NCBI GenBank assembly: GCA_004078665.1
Contig: SCFO01000005.1
Coordinates: forward strand, 62,001-126,000
DNA length: 64,000 bases
Reading direction: 5' to 3'
Source: Halobacillus fulvus
GTDB lineage: Bacteria > Bacillota > Bacilli > Bacillales > Halobacillaceae
The notes beneath the pieces were generated by a model that saw only the letters and a list, made by a program, of their open reading frames with translations, searched no databases and was not told the DNA's origin. The translations under genes and the position numbers were made by a program. The stretch's first letter is position 1. Every line of letters begins with the position of its first letter. Below are positions 16,911 through 25,042 of this stretch, piece by piece.

Positions 16911-17061
16911 GAAAGTTGTCAAAGCCTCACCCCGGACATATTAGAATTCGGACGCTCATTCAATTTTGTTTACTATAATGTTACTATTACTTATTATACC
17001 CTATCACCACGATAGCTACTAAAGTCTTAGCACATTCAACCTATAAAAAGGAGCTTGAAAT

Positions 17062-17436
17062 ATGATAAACCCGGTTTATCTAGCTGTTGCGATCGGTGGG
17101 GGGATAGGATCGATCTTACGGTATTCTCTCTCTTCCCTTATTTACCCAATATCAGACATACCAGCCGGAACATTGACCGTAAATCTTATGGGCTGTTTTC
17201 TATTAAGCTTTTTCTATCAGATGTTCTCTCAACGTCTGCAAAACCATCCTTCTCTTCAAAAAGGGATAGCGACAGGACTGATCGGTTCGTTTACAACCTT
17301 TTCAGCTTTCAGTGCCGAGTTTGTTCAGCTCGTGCCTGACGATTTGTTTATCGCGATGGTTTATCTTTTGACAACTATTTTTGGTGGGCTCGCCATGACA
17401 AGTCTTGGTCTTACTGCTGGGAGGAGAAGCAAGTGA
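17062..17436 (+). CDS. fluC1: Fluoride channel subunit FluC/CrcB 1
   Basis: This 124-residue protein with four membrane spans carries the family signatures GGGIGSILRY near the start, GTLTVNLMGCF with the central asparagine, and ATGLIGSFTTFSAFSAE with the FTTFS phenylalanine/threonine track. FluC proteins export fluoride as a dual-topology dimer. Paired, unequal copies as here form heterodimers. The start follows AAGGAG. The start of the second subunit overlaps this stop. I found no fluoride riboswitch upstream. Confidence 0.93.
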   Translation: MINPVYLAVAIGGGIGSILRYSLSSLIYPISDIPAGTLTVNLMGCFLLSFFYQMFSQRLQNHPSLQKGIATGLIGSFTTFSAFSAEFVQLVPDDLFIAMVYLLTTIFGGLAMTSLGLTAGRRSK

Positions 17437-17780
17437 TTTCATTACTATTAGTCTTCACAGGAGGAATGGTCGGTGCCGTCAGCCGATTCGAAATCAGTAG
17501 ACACCTAAACAAGAAGATTCCATTTGGAACAGGCATCGCCAACTTTACAGGCGGCTTACTTCTCGGATACCTTATACACCTGCAAAGTCAGGGGGACATA
17601 CCAGAATGGGTGTGGCTGTTGCTTGCTACCGGTTTTTGCGGTGGATACACAACCTATTCCACCTTCAGCTATGAAGCTTTCCAGTTATATAAAGAAGGTC
17701 GTATATGGAGGGGCGTCGCTTATGTATTTCTTTCGATTGTACTTACCGGTATCGGAATTGTAGTCATATTGATGTTTTAA
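17433..17780 (+). CDS. fluC2: Fluoride channel subunit FluC/CrcB 2
   Basis: A 115-residue partner of the preceding protein with GGMVGAVSRFEIS, GTGIANFTGGLLLG (the Asn is kept) and GFCGGYTTYSTFSYEA, where the usual FTTFS is YTTYSTF. Four membrane spans are visible. The 4-base overlap (GTGA) with fluC1 indicates translational coupling. Confidence 0.93.
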   Translation: MISLLLVFTGGMVGAVSRFEISRHLNKKIPFGTGIANFTGGLLLGYLIHLQSQGDIPEWVWLLLATGFCGGYTTYSTFSYEAFQLYKEGRIWRGVAYVFLSIVLTGIGIVVILMF

Positions 17781-17810
17781 TTTTATCTAATCGTACCTCT
17801 CATTGAAACT

Positions 17811-17858
17811 AAAAAGGCAGGAACAGTTGATTTCCATTCAACCGTTCCTGCCTTTTTT
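17811..17858. terminator. Terminator after fluC1-fluC2
   Basis: AAAAAGGCAGGAAC...GTTCCTGCCTTTTTT with an extended stem, downstream of the convergent genes. Confidence 0.88.
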
Positions 17859-17938
17859 AGAGCATATGACCGTGATCATATTGAAAAAGGGGAGGTGTAC
17901 TTCCCTATTACATATGCTAAGAGAGATGCCAATTCATC

Positions 17939-18706
17939 TTATGACTTAAGACAATATCTTTGTATAGCCTGCTCCAGAGAATTCATGAATTTCACTTTAG
18001 CAGGAAGCTCCATATCCTTCAAATCTTTAGCATGATGCGGACGGACGCCAATAAAAATCACTTCCGAGCCCATATAGAATAAGGAATGAATAACATTGAT
18101 AAAAACTTGAACCCCTTCTCTCTCCAAGTCCCCTACCGCAGTGAAGTCGAACAGCAAACGATCCACTCCGGACTGTTGAGACGTAAACAGGAGATGGCTC
18201 TCGATCGTGTACACTTTTTCCTCCGTCAACTCGCCGAATAAAGGAATTAAAGCCGTTTCATGATCAAGGTGAATAAAAGGGGCTGACAGCTGGTTGTTCT
18301 GTTCAATGGCTTCTTCGAGCTTTTCTTTTTCTTCTAACAGTTCGAAGTTGGTATCATTCAGACGTGTTCGTAACTGGTTCAACGTCCGAGTCACCTTCGT
18401 CAATTTCTCATCCTTTATGAGCAGCAACACTTCAGCATGAAGGTCATTTTCCCATTTGACAGCCAGGTCTGCTGTCAGCGGCTGCTTTTGATCCATAACC
18501 GGACGTAGATGCGCTTCCACTAACACCTTTTCCTTTTCAGGCCTCACCCAGTCCTTCACTTTAGCAACGCTTGCCTCGTCAAAGATGTTCAGCAGGTTCT
18601 CCTGATCACCAAACAAATCCAGCGCTTCTTGCGAATAGGCTTCGATTTTTAAGTTTTTATTTATTTTATAAAAAGGGAGCGGAAAACCATGTTCAGCTTG
18701 TTTCAT
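17939..18706 (-). CDS. PAS-like/STAS-domain signalling protein (RsbR-related)
   Basis: 255 residues. The first 110 look like a PAS-type sensor (KINKNLKIEAYSQEALDLFG), residues 105-140 form a coiled coil (LNQLRTRLNDTNFELLEEKEKLEEAIEQ), and the C-terminal 115 residues are a STAS domain of the RsbR/stressosome type (LLFDFTAVGD, VFINVIHSLFYMGSEVIFIGVRP). Where RsbR proteins carry the phosphorylated threonine after the DITG strand, this one has LEREG, so RsbT-type phosphorylation seems lost. It overlaps the cobalamin-binding gene by 14 bases, implying joint function. Its output partner is not encoded here. Confidence 0.82.
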   Translation of the reverse strand: MKQAEHGFPLPFYKINKNLKIEAYSQEALDLFGDQENLLNIFDEASVAKVKDWVRPEKEKVLVEAHLRPVMDQKQPLTADLAVKWENDLHAEVLLLIKDEKLTKVTRTLNQLRTRLNDTNFELLEEKEKLEEAIEQNNQLSAPFIHLDHETALIPLFGELTEEKVYTIESHLLFTSQQSGVDRLLFDFTAVGDLEREGVQVFINVIHSLFYMGSEVIFIGVRPHHAKDLKDMELPAKVKFMNSLEQAIQRYCLKS

Positions 18707-19352
18707 TGATTACGCCTACCCTTCCTTCATTAAACCATTGATTCAAATCAGAAATCCCTTTGATGACCATGACACGATCGGCTTCAAATTCCTTTAGATC
18801 GAACTTTCGTGCCATTCTGCCTCCTACGAGGACAAGGGGTTTCCATTCCAGTTCCATGAAGTGGTCAATTAGTTTTCTTATCGTCGGCAACCTGTAAGTT
18901 AGCGCCGCAGACACCCCGATGACTTCGGGTTTATATTTTTCGATCTGGATCAGCGAATGCTCAAGCGGCAGATTGGGTCCTAAGTACCTGACTCTCCAGC
19001 CATGATCCTTAAACGTCTCCGCTACCATTTTCAAGCCGATATAATGCTGCTCCTCTTCCACGCCGAAAAGAATCGCTTTATTTTTTTTCTGCTTTTTAGC
19101 AGGTTTCGGTTCTGAGTCTGACTCAAGCTTCGACAGAACAAAATCGCAGATCGCTGTGGCTAAATGCTCATCCGCAACTGATATTTTGTTTTGCTGCCAC
19201 AACTCTCCGATATAGTACATGGCAGGAGTCACAATACTTTCATAAAAATGCGCTTTAGAATACTTTCTTAACAGTTGCCTGGACATATCGAGCGCTTCAT
19301 CCTCATCTCCATTAAGGAAAACGCGAGCTAATTCTTCATGATGTTGATTCAA
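18693..19352 (-). CDS. Cobalamin-binding protein with CarH-type helical cap
   Basis: 219 residues in two parts. Residues 5-75 form a four-helix cap with W52-x9-E62-H63 (LWQQNKISVADEHLATA), the signature of adenosylcobalamin light sensors of the CarH class. Residues 92-215 form a Rossmann-like B12 domain with E101-x-H103-x-x-G106 (EQHYIG) supplying the lower-ligand histidine, GVSAALT and LVGGRM. No DNA-binding MerR domain is present, unlike CarH. A signalling role through the adjacent STAS protein is inferred. It lies 13 bases after the helical-protein gene and overlaps the STAS gene. Confidence 0.88.
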   Translation of the reverse strand: MNQHHEELARVFLNGDEDEALDMSRQLLRKYSKAHFYESIVTPAMYYIGELWQQNKISVADEHLATAICDFVLSKLESDSEPKPAKKQKKNKAILFGVEEEQHYIGLKMVAETFKDHGWRVRYLGPNLPLEHSLIQIEKYKPEVIGVSAALTYRLPTIRKLIDHFMELEWKPLVLVGGRMARKFDLKEFEADRVMVIKGISDLNQWFNEGRVGVINETS

Positions 19353-19365
19353 ATATATTCACCTC

Positions 19366-19731
19366 TTACTCAGACAGAGTATATAAATAGCTGGTAGCCT
19401 GTTTTAAATAGTCGATGTAGACAAGTCTTTCTTTTTCGTTTTCAATGTCGGCTTCACTCAACAATCGAATCAAACGTTGAAAATTATCAACTATTAAATC
19501 CGTCCCAACATTTCTAGACGTCAGTACATTGTTCAACCATTCCGTATAGTCCAAAAAAAAGGCTGCACTTTGCATTTCATAGGCCGACTCAAGGTGGTCC
19601 AAATGGTGGTAATTGTCTTCTTCTGTCCGGTCGACACCATTTTGACCGAATTTTTCCCATAAAAAAGGGTGATCGGCATAAATCTCTTCTACTACCTTAT
19701 GTACAAGAGAATCCTTTTCACTTTTTTTCAT
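19366..19731 (-). CDS. Small all-helical protein of the cobalamin/STAS operon
   Basis: 121 residues, predicted helical throughout, with HHLDHLESAYEMQSAAFFLDYTEWL (split here as HHLDHLESAYEM and SAAFFLDYTEWL) and LIVDNFQRLIRLL. From memory this pattern resembles the N-terminal helical module found fused to B12-binding domains in some sensory proteins, but I cannot verify that. No catalytic motif is seen. Its stop is 13 bases from the B12-protein start and its own start overlaps the stop of the preceding monooxygenase gene. Confidence 0.7.
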   Translation of the reverse strand: MKKSEKDSLVHKVVEEIYADHPFLWEKFGQNGVDRTEEDNYHHLDHLESAYEMQSAAFFLDYTEWLNNVLTSRNVGTDLIVDNFQRLIRLLSEADIENEKERLVYIDYLKQATSYLYTLSE

Positions 19732-20033
19732 TCCGCCACCACCTCATATTTTGTGACTTTCGGAACGATGCCTTTAAGCTCTTGATCAGGATATTGCTTC
19801 TCTAGTTCATGGATTTTTTTGAACTGTTCACTGCGTGCCCAATTCAAATAAGCCTGCTTCGTCTCCCATTCCAAATGGACAGTGAGTTCCCCAGGTTTAC
19901 GATCATTTTGCAGCAGCTGAAATGAGATAAATCCCTCCGCTTCATCCACAAGTCTTGATCTTTTTCGATAAATCCCTATCAATTCATCAGCCTTGTGTTC
20001 GGGTACGACAACGGTGGAATCTACGATAAACAT
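19728..20033 (-). CDS. ABM-domain (haem-monooxygenase-like, HmoA/HmoB) protein
   Basis: 101 residues with the antibiotic biosynthesis monooxygenase/IsdG-like fold: MFIVDSTVVVPEHKADELIGIYRKRSRLVDEAEGF, then LTVHLEWETKQAYLNWARSEQFKKIH. The segment is given in shortened form; the key features are the WETKQAYLNWARSE helix and C-terminal strand. Such proteins degrade haem or act on quinones. The ATG at 20031-20033 is seven bases after GGAG; a longer frame to 20105 would cover the promoter. First gene of the four-gene operon and preceded by a Fur-like palindrome, which fits a haem-iron role. Confidence 0.75.
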   Translation of the reverse strand: MFIVDSTVVVPEHKADELIGIYRKRSRLVDEAEGFISFQLLQNDRKPGELTVHLEWETKQAYLNWARSEQFKKIHELEKQYPDQELKGIVPKVTKYEVVAE

Positions 20034-20061
20034 ATAAATGCTCCATTCTGCGATTATTTTA

Positions 20062-20105
20062 TGATAATAGTATTCTATCATATTGAATGTTGCCATGTAT
20101 AACAA
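20062..20105 (-). promoter_or_regulatory. Operon promoter with Fur-like palindrome
   Basis: Reverse strand TTGTTA (20100-20105), 17-base spacer, TATGAT (20077-20082). The forward sequence TGATAATAGTATTCTATCA (20062-20080) is an interrupted palindrome with a perfect TGATAAT half-site, overlapping the -10. Confidence 0.5.
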
Positions 20106-20143
20106 TCGAAATGGGAATTTTTATTTTAGTAGCGTTTTATAAA

Positions 20144-20218
20144 GTTTCCGTTTTTCATCACAGAATTCGGAGGGGCGGGAAATGGTGAGACTCCTCACCA
20201 CAATAAGCAAACGGAAAC
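20144..20218. repeat. Short GTTTCCGTT-ended repeat (copy A, internally deleted)
   Basis: It is bounded by GTTTCCGTT and AACGGAAAC and contains GGAGGGGCGGGAAATGGTGA and GACTCCT like the longer copies, but is only 75 bases long. The rest of the 322-base spacer 20034-20355 holds the promoter above and the terminator below. Confidence 0.75.
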
Positions 20219-20321
20219 ATCACGTATAGTTAAAATTGTGAATGGATATAGCAGTGAACATTTGAGCTTTTTCAATAAAATAAAATGAATAGTAACGTTT
20301 TAAAGTCCTTAACCCACAGAA

Positions 20322-20351
20322 AAAGCGGCGCTGACAGTACAGCGCCGCTTC
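20322..20351 (-). terminator. Terminator
   Basis: AAGCGGCGCTG pairs with CAGCGCCGCTT around a 6-base loop, with a T-run on the reverse strand, directly after the VLRF1-like gene. Confidence 0.88.
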
Positions 20352-20355
20352 GTTA

Positions 20356-21165
20356 TTAAGATTGGATAACTTCCTCAATGACATTCATCTCTTCATGATC
20401 GAGAAGGTTCTTGTTGATCATATCTTTGGCTTCTTTATTCATATTGTCCTGCAAGTCTTTCAGTTCCTCTTTGTCTCCTACTAAATAAAACTGTTCCCAT
20501 CCATAATCTTTAGCCAGTTTGTCCAGCTTAGGTGCGACACTCTTATACCAGCGGTACCGGTTCGCTTCGAAGCGTTCCTTATACTCATCCTTTTTAGATG
20601 TCTTCGCGCCCCCTGAGCCCATTGATGGCTGGGCTTGGTGTGGCCCCTGATGCTGTCTCCAGTCTTCTGTATCTAAATCCAGTTCAAAAAGTTGTGTATC
20701 ATTCAACGTACCAAGCTCAGCGTCAATCAGTTTGATTTGGTTTTTCTGGGTCAGGATGATCCCTGTTTTCGGAAATTCCTCTTTCATTTGTTTCAACTGA
20801 TCGAGGACAGGTGTTTCTTCCCAGTAAAATTCCGTCTTCACGGGCATCTGGAAACGCTCGGCAAACCAAACCGTATCATCACCTGTCGCAAATAGGACAA
20901 CGCTTTTAGCAAAATGCTGTTCATTCTCTTCAATGAATTGTTCTACCTTTTCCTTAACGGCCCAGTAGTTTCGTTTTTCATCAGAATCTCCATCTTCTTG
21001 AAGGTAGGACTCAAAGTTGTTCAGCCCATTTTTCAAATGAATCTTCCATTCCCCGCCTTGCTGATCAGGGTCAGAAGGGTCGGTGTTCAGATACATCGTC
21101 AATACCTTTTGTGGTTTCTCTAAATGAACTTGTTCTAATTTCTTTATTTCTTTGTTGATATTCAT
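20356..21165 (-). CDS. VLRF1-type bacterial aeRF1-like release factor relative
   Basis: 269 residues. The protein has the N-terminal layout of bacterial relatives of archaeo-eukaryotic release factor 1 (LTMYLNTDPSDPDQQGGEWKIHL shortened: LTMYLNTDPSDP), a central SVVLFATGDDTVWFAERFQMP strand and a glutamine/glycine-rich loop HQGPHQAQPSMGSGG near residue 180, the position of the catalytic GGQ-like loop in this fold. GGQ itself is not present. It ends with WEQFYLVGDKEEL. Family members are thought to act on stalled ribosomes. The ATG at 21165 follows AGGAG; a TTG one codon earlier is possible. Confidence 0.7.
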   Translation of the reverse strand: MNINKEIKKLEQVHLEKPQKVLTMYLNTDPSDPDQQGGEWKIHLKNGLNNFESYLQEDGDSDEKRNYWAVKEKVEQFIEENEQHFAKSVVLFATGDDTVWFAERFQMPVKTEFYWEETPVLDQLKQMKEEFPKTGIILTQKNQIKLIDAELGTLNDTQLFELDLDTEDWRQHQGPHQAQPSMGSGGAKTSKKDEYKERFEANRYRWYKSVAPKLDKLAKDYGWEQFYLVGDKEELKDLQDNMNKEAKDMINKNLLDHEEMNVIEEVIQS

Positions 21166-21243
21166 CAAACAGCGACTCCTTTCGTTTTCTTGAAATAATA
21201 CCTACAGATATGTTTCCGAAAAAACGAATGGTTAAACTATGAA

Positions 21244-22467
21244 TTAAGAGCGCCGCTCATTGTCTCTTTTTTTAATTTCTTTTTTCAGCTGTTTGATTTC
21301 ATCATAAAAACGTTCAACTTCCTCATCATTCAATGGTTGCCCTCCATACCGGACCTTTTGATAGAAAAGGGTATGCTCCACTTCTAAACCGAGCCGGGAG
21401 AACCACTCGTCCAGCGATTCTTGCGGATAGCGTCCTGCCCCGTGCTTACGTGCGAAGGACTCGAATTGATCGAAGTGTTTGCGAATCGGTCCAGCCGCTT
21501 TTGTTCGTTGAAAACGTAAAAGCCCGCCGGAATCCATCCCCCTTTTATTTAGAGAAGACGTTTCATAAACGAGACCTCGGCCTTCAACAGCCTCCACCTG
21601 CTGATTTTTTCGTAAGCGATAAAGGAAAAAAAGGACGATTCCTGCAACGGCTACAATTATGAAGATGACTCCCCATTCCACCGTTTCTGCAACCTGACCA
21701 GCAATCGATTCGCTTATCTCCCCTTGTTCTTCTTCTGGAGGAACGAGCTGTCGTTCAATATCAAGAGTTTGTCCGTCCTGATTTTCCATACCTTCCAACC
21801 AGTTGTCAGCATTCAGTCCTAAACCGTTTAATACACCCACTACTCCATAGGCCACCTGGAGCCCTAGGTAACTGATCAAGTTCCAGACAGTCCCTAACAT
21901 GGTTCGAATAAAAGGTAGAAACGATAGACTCAACGCTAGAACTCCACCTATAGCAAACGGAAGCCACACCATACTTTTTGTGCCTTTCTGACGCTCCTTC
22001 TTTTCCATCCGAAGATAATGGGAAAGCGAATATCCTCCGAGTAATGAAGCAAACTGGAGCAATAAAGCGAGGGCCAGAACGGGGTGTTTATACACCGCAA
22101 GCTCCACAAATGCGAGCAAGCTTGTCCAGATGAGTAAAGAAAACTCATTGTCCTGGATGGGATCTTCTTCAAGGACGTGGTATCTCCACATCAAGATCAC
22201 TAGGCTCCCTATACATAACACCCAATGGATTCCTAAGAACCAGCCTAGCGCTGAGAGAGGCAGAGCCATTAGAAAGAAAAAGATATCCGGCAACCGTTTG
22301 GATGCTAGGAAGAAAAGAGTAAAAGCAGCCGCCATCAACAGTGCAAAACTATAGAAGGAAAACGACAATGAAAACCACTGGCTGATAGGATATAAAAAAA
22401 AGAATAGGAGGAGTGCTTCACTGATATACTTATAGATCATAGTGATCGTCTTTTTTCCTTCGATCAT
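21244..22467 (-). CDS. Membrane protein with DUF4129 domain
   Basis: 407 residues. The first 220 carry about eight hydrophobic spans; a further span lies near residue 268-285 (WGVIFIIVAVAGIVLFFLYRLRK). The C-terminal 90 residues form the DUF4129 region (FARKHGAGRYPQESLDEWFSRL). In B. subtilis the third gene of the yeaC-yeaD-yebA set also has a transglutaminase-like domain between the membrane part and DUF4129. Here that domain is missing, the gap holding only about 40 acidic residues. It overlaps the DUF58 gene by ATGA. Confidence 0.82.
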   Translation of the reverse strand: MIEGKKTITMIYKYISEALLLFFFLYPISQWFSLSFSFYSFALLMAAAFTLFFLASKRLPDIFFFLMALPLSALGWFLGIHWVLCIGSLVILMWRYHVLEEDPIQDNEFSLLIWTSLLAFVELAVYKHPVLALALLLQFASLLGGYSLSHYLRMEKKERQKGTKSMVWLPFAIGGVLALSLSFLPFIRTMLGTVWNLISYLGLQVAYGVVGVLNGLGLNADNWLEGMENQDGQTLDIERQLVPPEEEQGEISESIAGQVAETVEWGVIFIIVAVAGIVLFFLYRLRKNQQVEAVEGRGLVYETSSLNKRGMDSGGLLRFQRTKAAGPIRKHFDQFESFARKHGAGRYPQESLDEWFSRLGLEVEHTLFYQKVRYGGQPLNDEEVERFYDEIKQLKKEIKKRDNERRS

Positions 22468-23675
22468 GATCCCGTCCTCCCTTCCGCTGGCATGAGTATC
22501 GGTTGGTCCCCTTCAGGGTTTAAATGGAAGAGACGAATCCCTCTTCTTTTCCAGTCCTTCATATAGTGCTGACACTCTTCAGGAATTTCACCCAGAATGA
22601 CCACCGTTTTTCTCTTGTACAAATGATGATTCACCCTATACATGAACTCTTCCATAGGAAGCGTCAAATGATCGGAACGGATCCGGGCTAACAGCTCCAA
22701 GGAATGTTTTAAATGAGCAGTCCCGTTACCCTCGGGTTGGTAATAATACGGAGTATCATGAGGTCTTCTCATGTTCAAAGCAAGCTCGTAGCTGTAGTCA
22801 CGCTTGGAAGCATAATAAGCAAGGAAGCTTGCATAGGACAACAAATCCTCCAAATGGTTGGAAACGTGCCGGTTTCCGAGTTTCGTTCGTTCGGTCACAT
22901 TGACCAAGATCATCCAGCTCATATCCACCTGCTTTTCCAAAACCTTCGTCTGGAGCTGCTGCGTCTTGGCGCTTGCCTTCCAGTGCACTTTGTGAAAAGG
23001 ATCTGAAGAAACATAGTCTCTGGTTCCAATCGGCATCAATGCATTTTCAAATCGAGAGACACTTGACGTTTGATCACCGATCGACATTTGAAAAACTTCT
23101 TCGACACCGTAAATCGGCTTTTGCTCCGGATAGACGATCACTTCCGTTTGCACAGCAGGCTGAAAATTCAACGTCACAGGAGCGAAACGGACGAGGTGGG
23201 GAAACCTGTAATGAAGCGCTGATAATTTCGTAACGCCTCTTCTCTTGGCAACAATAGGCATGGTCACCCCTGTCATTCCTTTGCTCACGAGCGATAAAGG
23301 CAGAGAATGAACGTACTCTTTCCGTTGCTCCCGCACACGCGTCTGTTGACTTGTGATGACAGTATCTGTCTTAAACGAAAGCTCTCCATTTAAGATTGGG
23401 ATAAGAGAGCCATTTTTAAGTTGCAGTCTCACTTCAGCTTCGTCACCTGGGAACGCCCGGATCGTCTGCTTATGGTTGACAAACTCCAATTGTCGTCCTC
23501 CATAGCGGTCATACCATTTCCCAACCACAATCATCGTCAAAAAAAGAGCCGTAGGTAAAAAGAGTATCCATTCATTGATAACGAATCCGGTTAACCCGGT
23601 TAAAATTGCCAGTGACAATAGTAAATCATCAGATTTTCTTTGATGCTCTCCTATATCTTTTTTCCATTGCTTCAC
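22464..23675 (-). CDS. DUF58 (von Willebrand-like) protein, YeaD-like
   Basis: 403 residues with two N-terminal membrane spans (residues 18-52), a beta-rich domain and the DUF58 signature REDYVSSDPFHKVHWKASAKTQQL (here GTRDYVSSDPFHKVHWKAS) followed by a vWA-like fold with WMILVNVTE in place of a clean DxSxS site. Such proteins work with MoxR ATPases, possibly in cell envelope assembly or protein complex maturation. The GTG start overlaps the moxR stop. Confidence 0.88.
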   Translation of the reverse strand: MKQWKKDIGEHQRKSDDLLLSLAILTGLTGFVINEWILFLPTALFLTMIVVGKWYDRYGGRQLEFVNHKQTIRAFPGDEAEVRLQLKNGSLIPILNGELSFKTDTVITSQQTRVREQRKEYVHSLPLSLVSKGMTGVTMPIVAKRRGVTKLSALHYRFPHLVRFAPVTLNFQPAVQTEVIVYPEQKPIYGVEEVFQMSIGDQTSSVSRFENALMPIGTRDYVSSDPFHKVHWKASAKTQQLQTKVLEKQVDMSWMILVNVTERTKLGNRHVSNHLEDLLSYASFLAYYASKRDYSYELALNMRRPHDTPYYYQPEGNGTAHLKHSLELLARIRSDHLTLPMEEFMYRVNHHLYKRKTVVILGEIPEECQHYMKDWKRRGIRLFHLNPEGDQPILMPAEGRTGS

Positions 23676-24625
23676 GTGCGACCGCCTGCCTCAATCGGAA
23701 CAGGAACGGATTCAATGATTTCTTTGATCACTTGGTGGTTCGTTTTTCGAATCGCTCCTTCCATCGATAACACGATTCTATGCTCCAATACGAAAGGTGC
23801 TAGTTCCTTTACGTCCTCTGGAATGACATACTCCCTTCCTCTAAGCAACGCTCTCGACTGACACGCCTTCATAAACATCAAAGCACCTCTTGTACTTACG
23901 CCAAGATCGACATCCTCGTTTTCTCTCGTCAAGCGGACAAGATCGAGTAAATATTGGAGCGTATCGTCGGCCAATGTAATCTGCTTCACTTCCTCGCGCA
24001 ACTCCATGATTTCGTCAATGGTAATCGAAGTGACGAGCGAATGCAGCGGTTCATCTTTTTGATATGTACGCAATATATTGATCTCTTCATCAAGAGAAGG
24101 ATAATCCATATTCAACTTAAACAAAAAGCGGTCCAGCTGCGCTTCAGGCAATGGGAAGGTCCCTTGATTTCCCTCTACGGGATTCTGGGTGGCAATGACA
24201 AATAATGGCGGAGCAATCGCCAGCGTTTCCCCGTCCACAGTTGTCTGATTCTCTTCCATGACTTCGAGTAAACTCGACTGCGTCTTCGGTGTGGCACGGT
24301 TGATTTCGTCCGCAAGAAGAACGTTTGTCATCACGGGGCCTTTCCTCAACTCGAATTGTTGTGTTTTAGGATTGAAAAACTGAATGCCTGTTACATCACT
24401 CGGCAAGACATCAGGGGTGAACTGAATTCTTGAGAACTTCCCGTCCATCACCCTTGCAAAGCTTTTCGCCAGTTTCGTCTTGCCTGATCCCGGCACACTT
24501 TCTAACAGCACGTGACCGTTAGACAAAATCGCGGTAAATAGTAATTCCACCATATCTTCTTTTCCTACAATCACTTTCCCAATATCATCCTGGGCTTTCT
24601 TTATCGTTTCATTTGATAAGCTCAC
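23672..24625 (-). CDS. MoxR-family AAA+ ATPase (YeaC-like)
   Basis: 317 residues with Walker A PGSGKTKLAKS (about residues 44-54), Walker B LLADEINRA, sensor 1 FVIATQNPVE and the PEAQLDRF segment. MoxR ATPases act as chaperones for vWA proteins, here the adjacent DUF58 product. The start is GTG at 24625 after GGAGAGATTCG. First gene of the three-gene overlapping unit. Confidence 0.93.
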   Translation of the reverse strand: MSLSNETIKKAQDDIGKVIVGKEDMVELLFTAILSNGHVLLESVPGSGKTKLAKSFARVMDGKFSRIQFTPDVLPSDVTGIQFFNPKTQQFELRKGPVMTNVLLADEINRATPKTQSSLLEVMEENQTTVDGETLAIAPPLFVIATQNPVEGNQGTFPLPEAQLDRFLFKLNMDYPSLDEEINILRTYQKDEPLHSLVTSITIDEIMELREEVKQITLADDTLQYLLDLVRLTRENEDVDLGVSTRGALMFMKACQSRALLRGREYVIPEDVKELAPFVLEHRIVLSMEGAIRKTNHQVIKEIIESVPVPIEAGGRT

Positions 24626-24740
24626 CGAATCTCTCCTTGCATTTTATAAATGTATAAAAAAATCTGACTTTTTGATTATAACAGTTTTTGGTTTTGGACC
24701 GGGAATAATTAAGGATGAAGTGTCTTATGTAGAGCTCATT

Positions 24741-24774
24741 AAAAAACCACCTGCGTGATGACAGGTGGTTTTAA
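24741..24774 (-). terminator. Terminator after the YfhD-like gene
   Basis: AAAACCACCTG pairs with CAGGTGGTTTTA; T-run on the reverse strand. Confidence 0.85.
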
Positions 24775-24776
24775 TC

Positions 24777-24959
24777 TTATTGATCTTTATGTGCGCGCTG
24801 ATCTGCTTCCGCACTTCTTTTCATTGCTTCTTTATCATCCTGGTCAGCCAGTTCCCGTGAAAATTCTACGTCAATACCGTCGTGTTTTTCCTGATTCGGA
24901 GTTTGGGGAAGATTGCGTTTCTTCTTTCCCTTTGCATGACGATGTTCGTCTCTACCCAT
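24777..24959 (-). CDS. YfhD-family small protein
   Basis: 60 residues beginning MGRDEHRHAKGKKKRNLPQT, then GIDVEFSRELADQDDKEAM, a pattern shared by the small hydrophilic YfhD proteins of Bacillaceae. The ATG at 24957-24959 is preceded by AAAGGAGGGGGCAGTG; an upstream frame reading MDLMGKEG includes the ribosome binding site and is rejected. Function unknown. Confidence 0.8.
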   Translation of the reverse strand: MGRDEHRHAKGKKKRNLPQTPNQEKHDGIDVEFSRELADQDDKEAMKRSAEADQRAHKDQ

Positions 24960-25042
24960 CACTGCCCCCTCCTTTCCCATAAGGTCCACTTATTTTCCCC
25001 GACTTAAGCGTCCTTTATACGATCATAGAGAGGAGGTGATTT

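Noticed and set aside
16923-17061. A fluoride riboswitch before fluC1
   Set aside because: I looked for the conserved GGNGATGG-type core and pseudoknot and saw neither.
20356-21165. A true GGQ peptide-release motif in the VLRF1-like protein
   Set aside because: The loop is QPSMGSGG; no GGQ triplet is present, so hydrolase activity is not claimed.
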